A stretch of 64,000 nt of DNA from Mesorhizobium comanense (GCF_005503535.1 NZ_SCNN01000022.1:1-64000), one strand, 5' to 3'; positions 44,976 through 54,469 are shown, counted from the first letter of the stretch. Notes: a model not told the origin generated them from the sequence alone. Made by a program: numbers and translations.

Positions 44976-46412
44976 TTATGCCGCCCGCGTCGCGGGCCGC
45001 TTGCCGCCGAAACGGCGCTTGTTGTTACCCTTGAACGGCTTGCGCCCTTCCGGACGCTCTCCTTGCGGCTTTGCCGCGAAGGGGCGATCGCCGGCCGGCT
45101 TGCCGCCGAAGCGCTTCTTGCCGTCGCCATTGTTGCCGCCGGGGCGCCGGCCGTCGCGACGGCCATTGTGGTCGGCGCGGTCATTGGCAGGCTCGTGGCG
45201 GCGCTCGGCTCTCTCGGCCGGATTGCGCTGTGGATCGGGGCTGCCGAGATGGTCGGCAACCACGGGCAGCTTGGTGCGGATGATCCGCTCGACCTGCCGC
45301 AGCTTGCTGTTTTCGGAGGGATCGCACAGCGTGATCGCGATGCCATCCCGGCCGTTGCGGCCGGTGCGGCCGATGCGGTGGACGTAGCTTTCGGCTTCGT
45401 CCGGCAGATCGAAATTCACGACATGGCTGATACCGGGCACATCGATGCCGCGCGCGGCGATGTCGGTCGCGACCAGGATACGCACCGACCCGTCACGGAA
45501 GTCGTTGAGCGCCTTCTGGCGAGCATTCTGCGACTTGTTGCCGTGGATGACGGCGGCCTTGAAGCCGTCGCGCTCGAGGTCCTTGGTCACCCGGTCGGCG
45601 CCATGCTTGGTGCGCGAAAAGATGATGACGGACTTCATCGCCTCGTCGGCAAGCATCGTCGACAGCACCTGCCGCTTCTGCTTGGTGCGGGCAAGCACGA
45701 CGCTCTGCACGATCTCGGCCGCCGCGGTGCTCTGCGGCGACACTTCGATGCGGACGGGGCTCTTCAGAAGACCCTTGGCGAGTTCGGCGATTTCGTCCGG
45801 CATAGTGGCCGAGAAGAGTGCGGTCTGGCGATCAGGCGCGGTCGCCTTGGCGATGCGCTTGACGTCGTTGATGAAGCCCATGTCGAGCATGCGGTCGCCT
45901 TCGTCCAGCACCAGCCATTTGGTGTCGGAGAGGATGAGGTCGCCCTCGCGCACCAGGTCGGTCAGCCGGCCGGGCGTAGCAATCAGGATATCGACGCCGG
46001 GAGCAATCTTCTTCACCTGGCTGAAGCGCGAGACGCCGCCCAGCACGAGCGCGGTCGACACATGCGCGCCCTTGGCGAGGATCTTGATGGTCTCCTCGAT
46101 CTGCACGGCGAGTTCGCGTGTCGGCGCAAGAATCAGCGCACGCGTCGTCTTGGCGCGCCGCTTGGTGCCGAGGCCAATGATCTTCGACAGGATCGGCAGC
46201 GCGAAGGCAGCCGTCTTGCCGGAACCGGTCTGCGCGATGCCGAAAATGTCACGGCCTTCCAGCTGCGGCGGGATAGCCTGCACCTGGATCGGCTTCGGAT
46301 CGGTGAAGCCCGCGGCGTGGGTGGCCTTGAGCAGCGCACCCGTAATTCCCAGTGCGGCGAAACCGGAGAGTTCCGCAGTGCCGTTACCGGGCAAAGTGTT
46401 TTCGTTGGTCAA
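44976..46412 (-). CDS. DEAD-box RNA helicase, RhlE-like
   Basis: 478 residues from TTG 46412 (AGAAG upstream); ATG 46451 is an alternative with no ribosome site. Motifs: Q motif region FTDPKPIQVQAIP, Walker A AQTGSGKT, Ia PTRELAVQ, motif II LVLDEGDRML (DEGD instead of DEAD), III SAT, motifs V and VI with TDIAARGIDVPGI and YVHRIGRTGRNG. The C-terminal 90 residues are Arg/Lys/Gly-rich (FGGKPAGDRPFAAKPQG) and probably bind RNA. Role in RNA unwinding, cold or ribosome work is inferred from family. Confidence 0.92.
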   Translation of the reverse strand: MTNENTLPGNGTAELSGFAALGITGALLKATHAAGFTDPKPIQVQAIPPQLEGRDIFGIAQTGSGKTAAFALPILSKIIGLGTKRRAKTTRALILAPTRELAVQIEETIKILAKGAHVSTALVLGGVSRFSQVKKIAPGVDILIATPGRLTDLVREGDLILSDTKWLVLDEGDRMLDMGFINDVKRIAKATAPDRQTALFSATMPDEIAELAKGLLKSPVRIEVSPQSTAAAEIVQSVVLARTKQKRQVLSTMLADEAMKSVIIFSRTKHGADRVTKDLERDGFKAAVIHGNKSQNARQKALNDFRDGSVRILVATDIAARGIDVPGISHVVNFDLPDEAESYVHRIGRTGRNGRDGIAITLCDPSENSKLRQVERIIRTKLPVVADHLGSPDPQRNPAERAERRHEPANDRADHNGRRDGRRPGGNNGDGKKRFGGKPAGDRPFAAKPQGERPEGRKPFKGNNKRRFGGKRPATRAA

Positions 46413-46822
46413 AATAAATCTTCTTTCGAGCGGCCTCTTGGCCGCAAACATCGTGGGGCGGCAGGGCGCAACCTGCCGTCGGGATATCTCTAATGGAACG
46501 ACAAGGCGGCGGACGTGACCCGTCCGCGCGGCTGCGCTGTCGTGCCCGCAGGCATTGTGCCTCGGGGCTTTTTCACCACCTTGCCAACCAATCGGGCCGA
46601 TCAGCCGAAAAAGAGGGAAAACAGACGCAACCAGTCTCATTCGTCGAGAAGGCCGGATTCGTTCCCGGCCCAAGCGCCTATGGCCTGCATATGGCGGAGT
46701 TCGCCTCGAAATGCAAGAGCGCAATGCTGCAGCGCAACAAGAAGCGGTCTGAAAGTGAAGCTTGCGCTGTCAATCGGGCACGATTACCACGAATTCCGGC
46801 TTCCATTTTTGAGGGCAACGCA
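46413..46822. other. 410-bp gene-free region before pccB
   Basis: Divergent gap between the helicase and pccB. It is more A+T-rich near 46600-46800. An open frame joins it to pccB (from 46493) but has no ribosome site or domain. No hairpin or clear promoter was seen. Confidence 0.5.
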
Positions 46823-48355
46823 ATGAAGGACGTGCTGAAGGAACTCGAACGTCGGCGCGACATTGCGCGCATGGGCGGTGGCCCGGCACGCATCGAGGCC
46901 CAGCACAAGAAAGGCAAGCTCACCGCGCGCGAACGCATCGAGGTGTTTCTCGACGAAGGCTCGTTCGAGGAGTTCGACATGTATGTCGAGCATCGCTCGA
47001 CCGACTTCGGCATGGAGAAGACAAAGATAGCCGGTGACGGCGTCGTCACTGGCTGGGGCACGGTCAACGGCCGCCCGGTCTACCTCTTCGCCAAGGATTT
47101 TACGGTGTTCGGCGGCTCGCTTTCGGAAGCGCATGCCGAGAAGGTCATCAAGGTGCAGGAGATGGCGCTGCGCAATCGCGCGCCGATCATCGGCCTCTAT
47201 GATGCCGGCGGTGCACGCATCCAGGAAGGCGTGGCGGCGCTTGGCGGCTATGCCGAGATCTTCCAGCGCAACGTGCTGGCCTCCGGCGTCATCCCGCAGA
47301 TCTCGGTGATCATGGGCCCCTGCGCCGGCGGCGATGTCTATTCGCCCGCCATGACCGATTTCATCTTCATGGTGCGCGACACCTCATACATGTTCGTCAC
47401 CGGACCGGATGTGGTGAAGACGGTGACCAACGAAACGGTCACGGCCGAAAGCCTCGGCGGCGCCTCCGTCCACACGACCAAATCGTCGATCGCCGATGGC
47501 GCCTACGACAATGATGTCGAGGCGCTGCTGCAGATGCGCCGGCTCATCGACCTGCTGCCGGCTTCCAACACTTCGGAAATTCCCGAGATCGAGTGCTATC
47601 AGTCGGTCACCGACCACGACATGTCGCTCGACCGCCTGATCCCCGACAATGCCAATAAGCCCTATGACATCAAGGAATTGATCCTGAAGGTCGCCGACGA
47701 AGGCGATTTCTTCGAAATCCAGCAGAGCTTTGCCAAGAACATCGTCACCGGCTTCGGGCGCGTCGAAGGGCGAACGGTCGGCTTCGTCGCCAACCAGCCG
47801 ATGGTGCTGGCCGGCGTGCTCGATTCCGATGCCAGCCGCAAGGCGGCCCGCTTCGTGCGTTTCTGCGATTGTTTTTCCATCCCCATCGTCACCTTCGTCG
47901 ACGTTCCGGGCTTCCTGCCCGGCACCGCCCAGGAATATGGCGGCCTGATCAAGCATGGCGCCAAGCTTTTGTTCGCCTATGCCGAGGCCACCGTGCCGAA
48001 GATCACCGTCATCACGAGAAAGGCCTATGGCGGCGCCTATGACGTGATGGCCTCCAAACATCTGCGCGGCGACATGAACTATGCCTGGCCGACGGCGCAG
48101 ATCGCCGTCATGGGCGCCAGGGGCGCGGTCGAGATCATCTACCGCAAGGACATTGGCGACGCCGAAAAGATCGCAGCCCATACAAAGACTTACGAGGATC
48201 GCTTCCTGTCGCCCTTCGTCGCCGCCGAGCGCGGCTATGTCGACGAGGTGATCATGCCGCACTCGACCCGCCGCCGGGTCGCGCGGGCGCTACGCATGCT
48301 GCGCAACAAGGACATGCAGAACCCCTGGAAGAAGCACGACAACATTCCATTGTGA
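46823..48355 (+). CDS. pccB: Propionyl-CoA carboxylase beta subunit
   Basis: 510 residues from ATG 46823 with GAGGG ahead. Carboxyltransferase of biotin-dependent acyl-CoA carboxylase: LYDAGGARIQEGVAALGGYAEIF, IMGPCAGGDVYSPAMTDF, FVDVPGFLPGTAQEYGGLIKHGAKLLFAY and the C-terminal KHLRGDMNYAWPTAQIAVMGARGAVEI. It carboxylates propionyl-CoA to methylmalonyl-CoA. The alpha (biotin) subunit gene is not in the window. Confidence 0.94.
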   Translation: MKDVLKELERRRDIARMGGGPARIEAQHKKGKLTARERIEVFLDEGSFEEFDMYVEHRSTDFGMEKTKIAGDGVVTGWGTVNGRPVYLFAKDFTVFGGSLSEAHAEKVIKVQEMALRNRAPIIGLYDAGGARIQEGVAALGGYAEIFQRNVLASGVIPQISVIMGPCAGGDVYSPAMTDFIFMVRDTSYMFVTGPDVVKTVTNETVTAESLGGASVHTTKSSIADGAYDNDVEALLQMRRLIDLLPASNTSEIPEIECYQSVTDHDMSLDRLIPDNANKPYDIKELILKVADEGDFFEIQQSFAKNIVTGFGRVEGRTVGFVANQPMVLAGVLDSDASRKAARFVRFCDCFSIPIVTFVDVPGFLPGTAQEYGGLIKHGAKLLFAYAEATVPKITVITRKAYGGAYDVMASKHLRGDMNYAWPTAQIAVMGARGAVEIIYRKDIGDAEKIAAHTKTYEDRFLSPFVAAERGYVDEVIMPHSTRRRVARALRMLRNKDMQNPWKKHDNIPL

Positions 48356-48378
48356 GCGGCTTGCGCCAGCGCCTTTGA

Positions 48379-49908
48379 TCAGCGCTGGCCGCGAGCAGTC
48401 ACGAGTTCACGCAGCACCGGCAGCATGGCCTGAGGAAGATCCTCGGCGATCAGCCCCGGCCCGAAGCGGCTGCCGGCCTCGGCATGGATCCACACCGCCG
48501 CGGAGGCCGCCTCGAATGCCGGCATGCCTTGCGCCAGCAGACCGGCCGTGATGCCCGACAGCACGTCGCCCGAGCCGGCGGTGGCCAGCCAGGCCGCGCC
48601 GTTGCAATTGATCGCCGCCCTGCCGTCGGGAGCGGCGATCACCGTGTCGGCGCCCTTGTAGACGATGACGGCGTTGGCACGTGCGGCGGCCATGCGCGCC
48701 TTGTCCAGTTTGGACGAAGCATCATCGCCGGAGAGATCGGGAAACAGCCTGGCGAATTCCCCATCATGCGGCGTCATCACCAATGCCGGTGCGCCAGGTC
48801 GATGCGCGGCGTCGAACAGGACATCTCGCGCCTCGCGAAACGACGTGATCGCGTCGGCGTCGAACACAAGCCCGTCGAGTTGTGCGGCGGAATTCTGCGC
48901 TTGCCTCAGGGAAAGAAGCATAAGCGCGAAGGTCCGTGTCTTTTCGCCGACACCAAAGCCGGGGCCGAGAACAAAGGCCGAAGGCCGGCGTTCGCCGATA
49001 AACGCCCCGACGTCATCAGCATCGTCGGCCTTGCGCAGCATGATCGACGTCAGATGGGCAGCATTGACCTGCATGGCATTGCCGGGCGACAGCACGGTCA
49101 CCGCACCTGCCCCGCTTCGGGCCGCCGCGAGCGCCGACAGCCGCGCCGCCCCTGTGGCGCTTGGCCCGCCCGAAAAGATGCCGGCATGGCCGCGCCTGTA
49201 TTTGTGCGCGTCGACAGCCGGCACCGGAAAGTCCCTGAGCCACAGATCTGGGGTATTTTCGAACGTCCGGGGCCGGATGAGCGCGATGACATCGTCGCCA
49301 ATACCAATGTCGGCAAGCACGATCTCGCCGCATCGCTCCCGGCCCGGCAGCAGCAGATGGCCGGGTTTCTTGCGGGCGAACGTGACTGTCACATCGGCGC
49401 GAAACGCCTCGCCCAGCACTTTGCCGCTGTCGCCCGAAACGCCGGAGGGCAGATCGATCGCCACGACAGTCAGACGCAGACCGGCGGCAGTATCGATCGC
49501 CCTGGCGGGATCTCCAGACAGCGGCCTGGAGAGCCCTGCCCCGTAGAGCGCATCGACCACGATCGAGCCGCGCTCGGCCTCGAAGCCGGACAGCGGCCTG
49601 GGCGCGATGCTGCATTCGGCTGCCGCCAGCGCCGCGTCGCTTCCCGGCCTCGGCGGGCCGGAGGTCCATACGGTGGTGGTGACGCCGCTTGCAGCCAGGA
49701 TGCGCGCGACGACATAGCCGTCGCCGCCATTGTTGCCCGGCCCGCAAAGCACGTGGACATGGCTGGCCCGGGAATAGCGGATCAAAATCTCTGCCGCGAC
49801 TGCTTCACCGGCACGGTGCATGAGGGCGATGCCGTCCGCCGGACCGGCCGCGATCGCCAGCCGGTCCGCCTCGCCCATCTCGGCGGAAGTAAGAAGTTCG
49901 TTGCTCAT
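48379..49908 (-). CDS. nnr: Bifunctional NAD(P)H-hydrate repair enzyme
   Basis: 509 residues. N-terminal YjeF epimerase (about 1-210; VLCGPGNNGGDGYVVARIL) and C-terminal ADP-dependent dehydratase (about 225-500; VLGPGFGVGEKTRTFAL, TPHDGEFARLFPDL, AWLATAGSGDVLSGITAGLLAQG). It repairs hydrated NADH and NADPH. Convergent with pccB; a GCCAGCGC / GCGCTGGC stem without a T run spans its last bases (48365-48389). Confidence 0.95.
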   Translation of the reverse strand: MSNELLTSAEMGEADRLAIAAGPADGIALMHRAGEAVAAEILIRYSRASHVHVLCGPGNNGGDGYVVARILAASGVTTTVWTSGPPRPGSDAALAAAECSIAPRPLSGFEAERGSIVVDALYGAGLSRPLSGDPARAIDTAAGLRLTVVAIDLPSGVSGDSGKVLGEAFRADVTVTFARKKPGHLLLPGRERCGEIVLADIGIGDDVIALIRPRTFENTPDLWLRDFPVPAVDAHKYRRGHAGIFSGGPSATGAARLSALAAARSGAGAVTVLSPGNAMQVNAAHLTSIMLRKADDADDVGAFIGERRPSAFVLGPGFGVGEKTRTFALMLLSLRQAQNSAAQLDGLVFDADAITSFREARDVLFDAAHRPGAPALVMTPHDGEFARLFPDLSGDDASSKLDKARMAAARANAVIVYKGADTVIAAPDGRAAINCNGAAWLATAGSGDVLSGITAGLLAQGMPAFEAASAAVWIHAEAGSRFGPGLIAEDLPQAMLPVLRELVTARGQR

Positions 49909-50044
49909 GGATTGCCGATCCGCATTGGATCAAGCATTGTCCAGTTTTCGATCCGACGCAAACGAGGAGGAGCGGCGGACCCGCGTTCAAGATGTGCGGA
50001 TGGGAGGCACCGCTGGCAGAAAATGCCCAAGAGATAGGCAAGAC

Positions 50045-50059
50045 GCCCAATTATTGGGC
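50045..50059. promoter_or_regulatory. 15-bp palindrome upstream of glnB
   Basis: GCCCAATTATTGGGC is perfectly symmetrical about the central T. It lies about 130 bp upstream of the sigma-54 promoter. No known operator was matched. Confidence 0.4.
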
Positions 50060-50098
50060 TATAGAGCCTGTAGATATCCTGTCAACGCTTGAGCCCCG

Positions 50099-50114
50099 TG
50101 CCGCATCTGGCGCA
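50099..50114. promoter_or_regulatory. Candidate NtrC binding dyad
   Basis: TGCCGCATCTGGCGCA resembles the NtrC consensus (TGCACCA-N3-TGGTGCA) in 5 of 7 and 6 of 7 arm positions, but with a spacer of 2, not 3. It is about 75 bp upstream of the -24 element, a fitting enhancer distance. Confidence 0.35.
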
Positions 50115-50187
50115 ACGAACGACGCGAATTTGCATCCCCGCGCGGCGCGCCTTCGAAATCGTATGAGGCCGCTTCGAATCCGTGTAT

Positions 50188-50204
50188 CTGGCACGGTTCG
50201 TGCT
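50188..50204 (+). promoter_or_regulatory. Sigma-54 (RpoN) promoter of glnB-glnA
   Basis: CTGGCACGGTTCGTGCT fits the consensus YTGGCACG-N4-TTGCW, with GG at -24 and GC at -12 at the correct 10-base step and one mismatch in the -12 box. It lies 60-80 bp before the glnB ATG. Together with the NtrB/NtrC genes at the left of the window it implies nitrogen control. Confidence 0.75.
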
Positions 50205-50265
50205 TGAAAGAGGCGCAAGCGGGGACTCACAACCCGTTTTTTTGGCAGTGGAGGCCACTTTTTAC

Positions 50266-50604
50266 ATGAAAAAGATCGAAGCGATCATCAAGCCATTCAA
50301 GCTCGACGAAGTGAAGGAAGCGCTTCAGGAGGCCGGACTGCAAGGCATCACCGTGACCGAGGCCAAGGGTTTCGGCCGCCAGAAGGGCCACACCGAACTC
50401 TATCGTGGCGCCGAATATGTCGTCGATTTCCTGCCCAAGGTGAAGATCGAGGTCGTGCTCGGCGACGATGCGGTCGAAGGCGCGATCGAGGCCATCCGCA
50501 AGGCGGCCCAGACCGGCCGTATCGGCGACGGCAAGATTTTCGTCTCCAATATCGAGGAAGTCGTGCGCATCCGCACCGGCGAAACCGGAATGGACGCGGT
50601 CTGA
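50266..50604 (+). CDS. glnB: Nitrogen regulatory protein PII
   Basis: 112 residues. Trimeric sensor of 2-oxoglutarate and ATP/ADP. T-loop GRQKGHTELYRGAEYVVDFLPK with the uridylylation site Tyr51, B-loop GRIGDGKIFVSNIEEVVRIRTGETG. It controls NtrB and the adenylyltransferase of GlnA. ATG 50266 gives the standard MKKIEAIIKPFKLDEVK start. glnA follows by 63 bp. Confidence 0.97.
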   Translation: MKKIEAIIKPFKLDEVKEALQEAGLQGITVTEAKGFGRQKGHTELYRGAEYVVDFLPKVKIEVVLGDDAVEGAIEAIRKAAQTGRIGDGKIFVSNIEEVVRIRTGETGMDAV

Positions 50605-50667
50605 CGCGGCCATCTTCCAAGAAACGTCATCCATCAAAAAACACGTCATCACACAGGGATACATGAC

Positions 50668-52077
50668 ATGACGACAGCCAAAGACATCATGAAGCAGATC
50701 AAGGACAACGACGTGAAATTCGTCGACCTGCGCTTCACCGACCCGAAGGGCAAGCTGCAGCACGTGACGATGGACGTCGTCGAGGTCGAGGAAGACATGT
50801 TCGCAGACGGCGTCATGTTCGACGGCTCCTCGATCGCCGGCTGGAAGGCCATCAACGAGTCCGACATGGTGCTGATGCCAGACCCCGACACCGTCCATAT
50901 GGACCCGTTCTTCGCGCAGTCGACCATGGTCATCCTGTGCGACATCCTCGACCCGGTCTCGGGCGAATCCTACAATCGTGATCCGCGCGGCACGGCCAAG
51001 AAGGCCGAAGCCTACATGAAGTCGGAAGGCATCGGCGACACCATCTATGTCGGCCCCGAAGCCGAGTTCTTCGTCTTCGACGACGTCAAGTACAAGGCCG
51101 ATCCCTACAACACCGGCTTCCGCCTGGACTCCACCGAACTGCCGTCGAACGACGACACCGATTATGAGACCGGCAACCTCGGCCACCGCCCGCGCGTCAA
51201 GGGCGGTTATTTCCCGGTCCCGCCGATCGACAGCGCGCAGGACATGCGCTCCGAAATGCTGACCGTGCTCGCCGAGATGGGCGTGCGCGTCGAGAAGCAT
51301 CACCACGAGGTCGCCGCCGCACAGCACGAGCTCGGCATCAAGTTCGATGCGCTGGTGCGCAACGCCGACAAGATGCTGATCTACAAGTATGTCGTGCACC
51401 AGGTCGCGAATGCCTACGGCAAGACGGCAACCTTCATGCCGAAGCCGATCTTCGGCGACAACGGTTCGGGCATGCACGTCCACATGTCGATTTGGAAAGG
51501 CGGCAAGCCGACCTTCGCCGGCAATGAATATGCCGGCCTGTCGGAGAACTGCCTGTTCTTCATTGGCGGCGTCATCAAGCACGCCAAGGCCATCAACGCC
51601 TTCACCAACCCGCTGACCAACTCCTACAAGCGTCTGGTGCCCGGCTATGAAGCGCCAGTGCTGCTCGCCTATTCGGCGCGCAACCGCTCGGCATCGTGCC
51701 GCATCCCGTTCGGTTCGTCGCCGAAGGCCAAGCGCGTCGAGGTCCGCTTTCCCGATCCGGGCGCGAACCCCTACTTGGCCTTCTCCGCGTTGCTGATGGC
51801 CGGCCTCGACGGCATCAAGAACAAGATCCATCCGGGACAACCGATGGACAAGGATCTCTACGACCTGCCGCCGAAGGAGCTGAAGAAGATCCCGACCGTC
51901 TGCGGCTCGCTGCGTGAAGCGCTCCAGAGCCTCGACAAGGACCGTGGCTTCCTGAAGGCCGGCGGCGTCTTCGACGACGACCAGATCGACAGCTACATCG
52001 AATTGAAGATGGCCGAGGTCATGCGCTTCGAAATGACCCCGCACCCGGTCGAGTACGATATGTACTATTCGGTCTGA
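50668..52077 (+). CDS. glnA: Glutamine synthetase type I
   Basis: 469 residues, dodecameric GSI length. Seen: MFDGSSIAGW, VGPEAEFFVFD (metal Glu), DNGSGMHVHMSIWK, the ATP and ammonium site KRLVPGYEAPVLLAYSARNRSASCRIPF, and the regulated Tyr398 in DKDLYDLPPKE (adenylylation site). Forms glutamine from glutamate and ammonium. The terminator follows 22 bp after the stop. Confidence 0.98.
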   Translation: MTTAKDIMKQIKDNDVKFVDLRFTDPKGKLQHVTMDVVEVEEDMFADGVMFDGSSIAGWKAINESDMVLMPDPDTVHMDPFFAQSTMVILCDILDPVSGESYNRDPRGTAKKAEAYMKSEGIGDTIYVGPEAEFFVFDDVKYKADPYNTGFRLDSTELPSNDDTDYETGNLGHRPRVKGGYFPVPPIDSAQDMRSEMLTVLAEMGVRVEKHHHEVAAAQHELGIKFDALVRNADKMLIYKYVVHQVANAYGKTATFMPKPIFGDNGSGMHVHMSIWKGGKPTFAGNEYAGLSENCLFFIGGVIKHAKAINAFTNPLTNSYKRLVPGYEAPVLLAYSARNRSASCRIPFGSSPKAKRVEVRFPDPGANPYLAFSALLMAGLDGIKNKIHPGQPMDKDLYDLPPKELKKIPTVCGSLREALQSLDKDRGFLKAGGVFDDDQIDSYIELKMAEVMRFEMTPHPVEYDMYYSV

Positions 52078-52098
52078 CGTCCCTTTCGGACAATGAGC

Positions 52099-52134
52099 CA
52101 AGCCCTTGAGGGATTTCTCCCTCAGGGGCTTTTT
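52099..52134 (+). terminator. Terminator after glnA
   Basis: AAGCCCTTGAGGGA / TCCCTCAGGGGCTT stem with one G-T pair, then TTTTT. Confidence 0.88.
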
Positions 52135-52708
52135 GCTGTCTGTCTTGGAGCGGTACTGCGGTCCGATGGACATGGCTCAGGAGCCGCCTGCCGGGCAAGC
52201 GATGACCGTTGGCAGACGCAGGGAAGGCATGGCGAGTTCACGCATCGGGAGAGCCAATCGGCTTTGTCGGCGAATAGATTTTCGCACGTATAGTTCGCCA
52301 GGAGCGAGCGGCGCACTGCCTCAGGCTGCAATGCCCGCTCGTCCGGCGCCCCCGCCAACGCTGTCGTTCAAGAAACCCCGCCCCGTTCGAACAGCATCGC
52401 TTTGGCGTAACCCCAGGACCACGAATACGCATGCCGCATCGTCATCTGTCAACGCCGCCGGCGGGTGGTGCCGATCGGCGATTTCCGTGTCTGAACAGTA
52501 GCTTACACAAAGGATCATTGGTGTACGGATGAACCGGAACAGGCCGTTTTCCGGGCTTTTTCAACCCATTGGCAAACGCAAGGCGCTGATCGCGGCCGCA
52601 AGATATCAGTCAAAAGGCCGCTTGATTGCAGGGTTTGGCCAAACCTTTTCAGCCTGACTTTTTTTGGGTCCTTCCAGCCGCCGCCATCCGGCGGCTTCAG
52701 GCAGGCCT
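52135..52708. other. 574-bp region between glnA and tpsB with no recognised gene
   Basis: It holds the second copy of the tps promoter module (52423-52600, facing left). Beyond that, 52140-52416 shows only weak minus-strand frames of 64-78 codons with no ribosome site. A short GC stem lies at 52676-52694 just after the tpsB stop, without a T run. Confidence 0.6.
52423..52600 (-). repeat. Second copy of the tpsA promoter module
   Basis: Shares with 62377-62555 three blocks at matched spacing: a promoter-like block TTGACA-18-GTATTC (35 bp, ends 52457), TTTTCCGGGCTTTT at exactly 124 bp in both copies, and GCGGCCGC at 169 or 170 bp. It faces left, away from tpsB and toward the glnA 3' end. Confidence 0.65.
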
Positions 52709-54469
52709 TCAGTAGCTTACGCGTACGCTGGCTGTGAGTGTGGCATCGCCGGAGCGAGTCTCTCCGGCGTGCGCAAGCGCGACTGCGCCGGTGAGACTGG
52801 CGGCAAGGTTGGCGCCGATCGAATAATCGAAGCCGGCACCGGTCGAGGCCAGCGTCATGTGGTCCTTCGCGGCGAAGTCATAGCCGTGGCCGAGATCCGC
52901 GAACAGGAACGGCGAGAGACCGTCCCTGATGCCCAGCCCCGCCCCTGCGAGCGGCGCATAGCTTGGCAGCCGCAATTCATTGCGCCAGACAAGGCCGGCA
53001 TCCGCGGCGCCATCCTCGCTGCCGTAGCCGCGCACGGCATAGTAACCACCAAGCGACAGCCTTTCTGAGTCCGGCAGCGCCTGGCCGGCTATCAGGCCGG
53101 ACAGCTGCGTCGCCCACCCGAAGCCGTGTGTCAGGTCAGTCATGCGGCTGATGTCGATGCCGGCGGTGACATAGGTGTTGTCGTCGACGCGGCCACCGGT
53201 GAACGCCGCCCAGTCGGCAGCGGTATTTTTCGACAGCACCCCTCCCGGATTACCCTTGATGCGGGCATCGACCGATGTGGTGCCGTAGCGGTCGCTGAAA
53301 TCATCGGACCAGCCCAGCACCAGATTGAACAGATTGGCCTCGCCCTGCGCGACGTTGACGCCGGCGAAGGCGGTGGTGCGCTTCAACCATTTCGGCTCGA
53401 CGCCGAAATAAAGGTCGCCCCAATAGTGACCGGGCAGGATGTTGGAAATCGCGCTGCGATAGAGAATGGGCAGTTCGAATGTCGTGTTGTCGAAGGAGAA
53501 AGGCGTGCCCGTCACAAGCTCGTTGGTCTCGACGAAATTCGGCGCGATCGACAGCGCCTGGCGGTCGAAGGTTGGTAGGTCGATACGTCCCGAATGGCTT
53601 ATGTAGCCGCCCCGCGCGGTGTCGAGCTTGAACACGTCGCCATTGTCCCAGAACTCGCCCGAGCGGGTAAAGCGGTAGGACAACGTCATGTCGTTGAGCG
53701 CCGGCAGCCATAGGCCGCCGCCAAAGGACCAGCGGTCCATCCCCGTCGCTTCACTGCCGGTGTTGGCATAGGAACCGAACACCTGGAAAGGCTTGTCCTG
53801 CGTGACCTTCAGCGTGATGTCGCTGGCACCCGTCCCGTCGCCTGGCGCGAACACGCCCTCGACGCGCCGGAACGGATTTCGGTTGATCCAGTCGAGGTCC
53901 TCCTTGATCGCCGCGGCGTCGATGCGCTGGCCAGGTTCCACGCGCATGCGCCCCGCCAGATTGCGCTCGAGGACCGAACCGCCCTCGACCTTCACCGCAC
54001 CGGCATGGAATTCGATGATCCTGAGGCTCAGCACGCCCGACGTTATTTCCTGCGGCGGCACGGTGACCGACATAAACGGAAAGCCCGCCTTTCGCCACAA
54101 GCCCGCCAGCGCGGCCTGCATACGAGCGATTTGGGCGCGCGTCAGCGGCTTACCGATATAGGGCGACAGCGCCGCCCGCGCCGCCTCTGCCGTGATGCCG
54201 GATATGTTGCCAAGCGAAATTCCGACTGGCGCGCTTGCAGCAACCTTCTCGTCCGGCCCAATCAGGCGCACGCCGGCCAGGTTGACGCCAAGCGGCTTGT
54301 CGTCGCCTTTGCCATAGTCCGTTTCGCCGACCGAAAGCGCGGCCGGCCGCGGCGCAACCGTGGCCGGCAGGTTGCGCTCCACCGCGGACTGCGCCCAGGC
54401 CTGTCCCTCAGCAATCAAACCCGTGGCCGCACCGGCCAAGAGGAGCGTCGTTGCGCGCAATATCCTCAT
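52709..54469 (-). CDS. TpsB outer-membrane transporter (ShlB/FhaC/HecB family)
   Basis: 586 residues from ATG 54469; a GTG directly after the tpsA stop (54478) is possible. Signal peptide about 1-26 (ending GQAWA), then a POTRA-type region (ISLGNISGITAEAARAALSPYIGKPLTRAQI and VKVEGGSVLERNLAGRMRVEPGQ), then a 16-strand barrel with the conserved VRGYG motif in LGGYYAVRGYGSEDG and the FLFADLGHGY motif. It exports the TpsA protein coded just upstream through the outer membrane. Confidence 0.9.
   Translation of the reverse strand: MRILRATTLLLAGAATGLIAEGQAWAQSAVERNLPATVAPRPAALSVGETDYGKGDDKPLGVNLAGVRLIGPDEKVAASAPVGISLGNISGITAEAARAALSPYIGKPLTRAQIARMQAALAGLWRKAGFPFMSVTVPPQEITSGVLSLRIIEFHAGAVKVEGGSVLERNLAGRMRVEPGQRIDAAAIKEDLDWINRNPFRRVEGVFAPGDGTGASDITLKVTQDKPFQVFGSYANTGSEATGMDRWSFGGGLWLPALNDMTLSYRFTRSGEFWDNGDVFKLDTARGGYISHSGRIDLPTFDRQALSIAPNFVETNELVTGTPFSFDNTTFELPILYRSAISNILPGHYWGDLYFGVEPKWLKRTTAFAGVNVAQGEANLFNLVLGWSDDFSDRYGTTSVDARIKGNPGGVLSKNTAADWAAFTGGRVDDNTYVTAGIDISRMTDLTHGFGWATQLSGLIAGQALPDSERLSLGGYYAVRGYGSEDGAADAGLVWRNELRLPSYAPLAGAGLGIRDGLSPFLFADLGHGYDFAAKDHMTLASTGAGFDYSIGANLAASLTGAVALAHAGETRSGDATLTASVRVSY

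Larger units (their letters stand above)
49909..50265. other. 357-bp nnr-glnB control region
   Basis: Gene-free. It holds a 15-bp palindrome, a candidate NtrC dyad and a sigma-54 promoter, each listed separately, all oriented for glnB. No coding frame here is convincing. Confidence 0.6.

Noticed and set aside
45063..46493. Plus-strand frame of 476 codons opposite the DEAD-box gene
   Set aside because: Shadow of a well-conserved helicase; low-complexity Arg/Ala/Gly composition.
52238..52432. 64-codon minus-strand frame after the second promoter copy
   Set aside because: Its ATG lies inside the -10 of the promoter-like block, and it has no ribosome site or recognisable domain.
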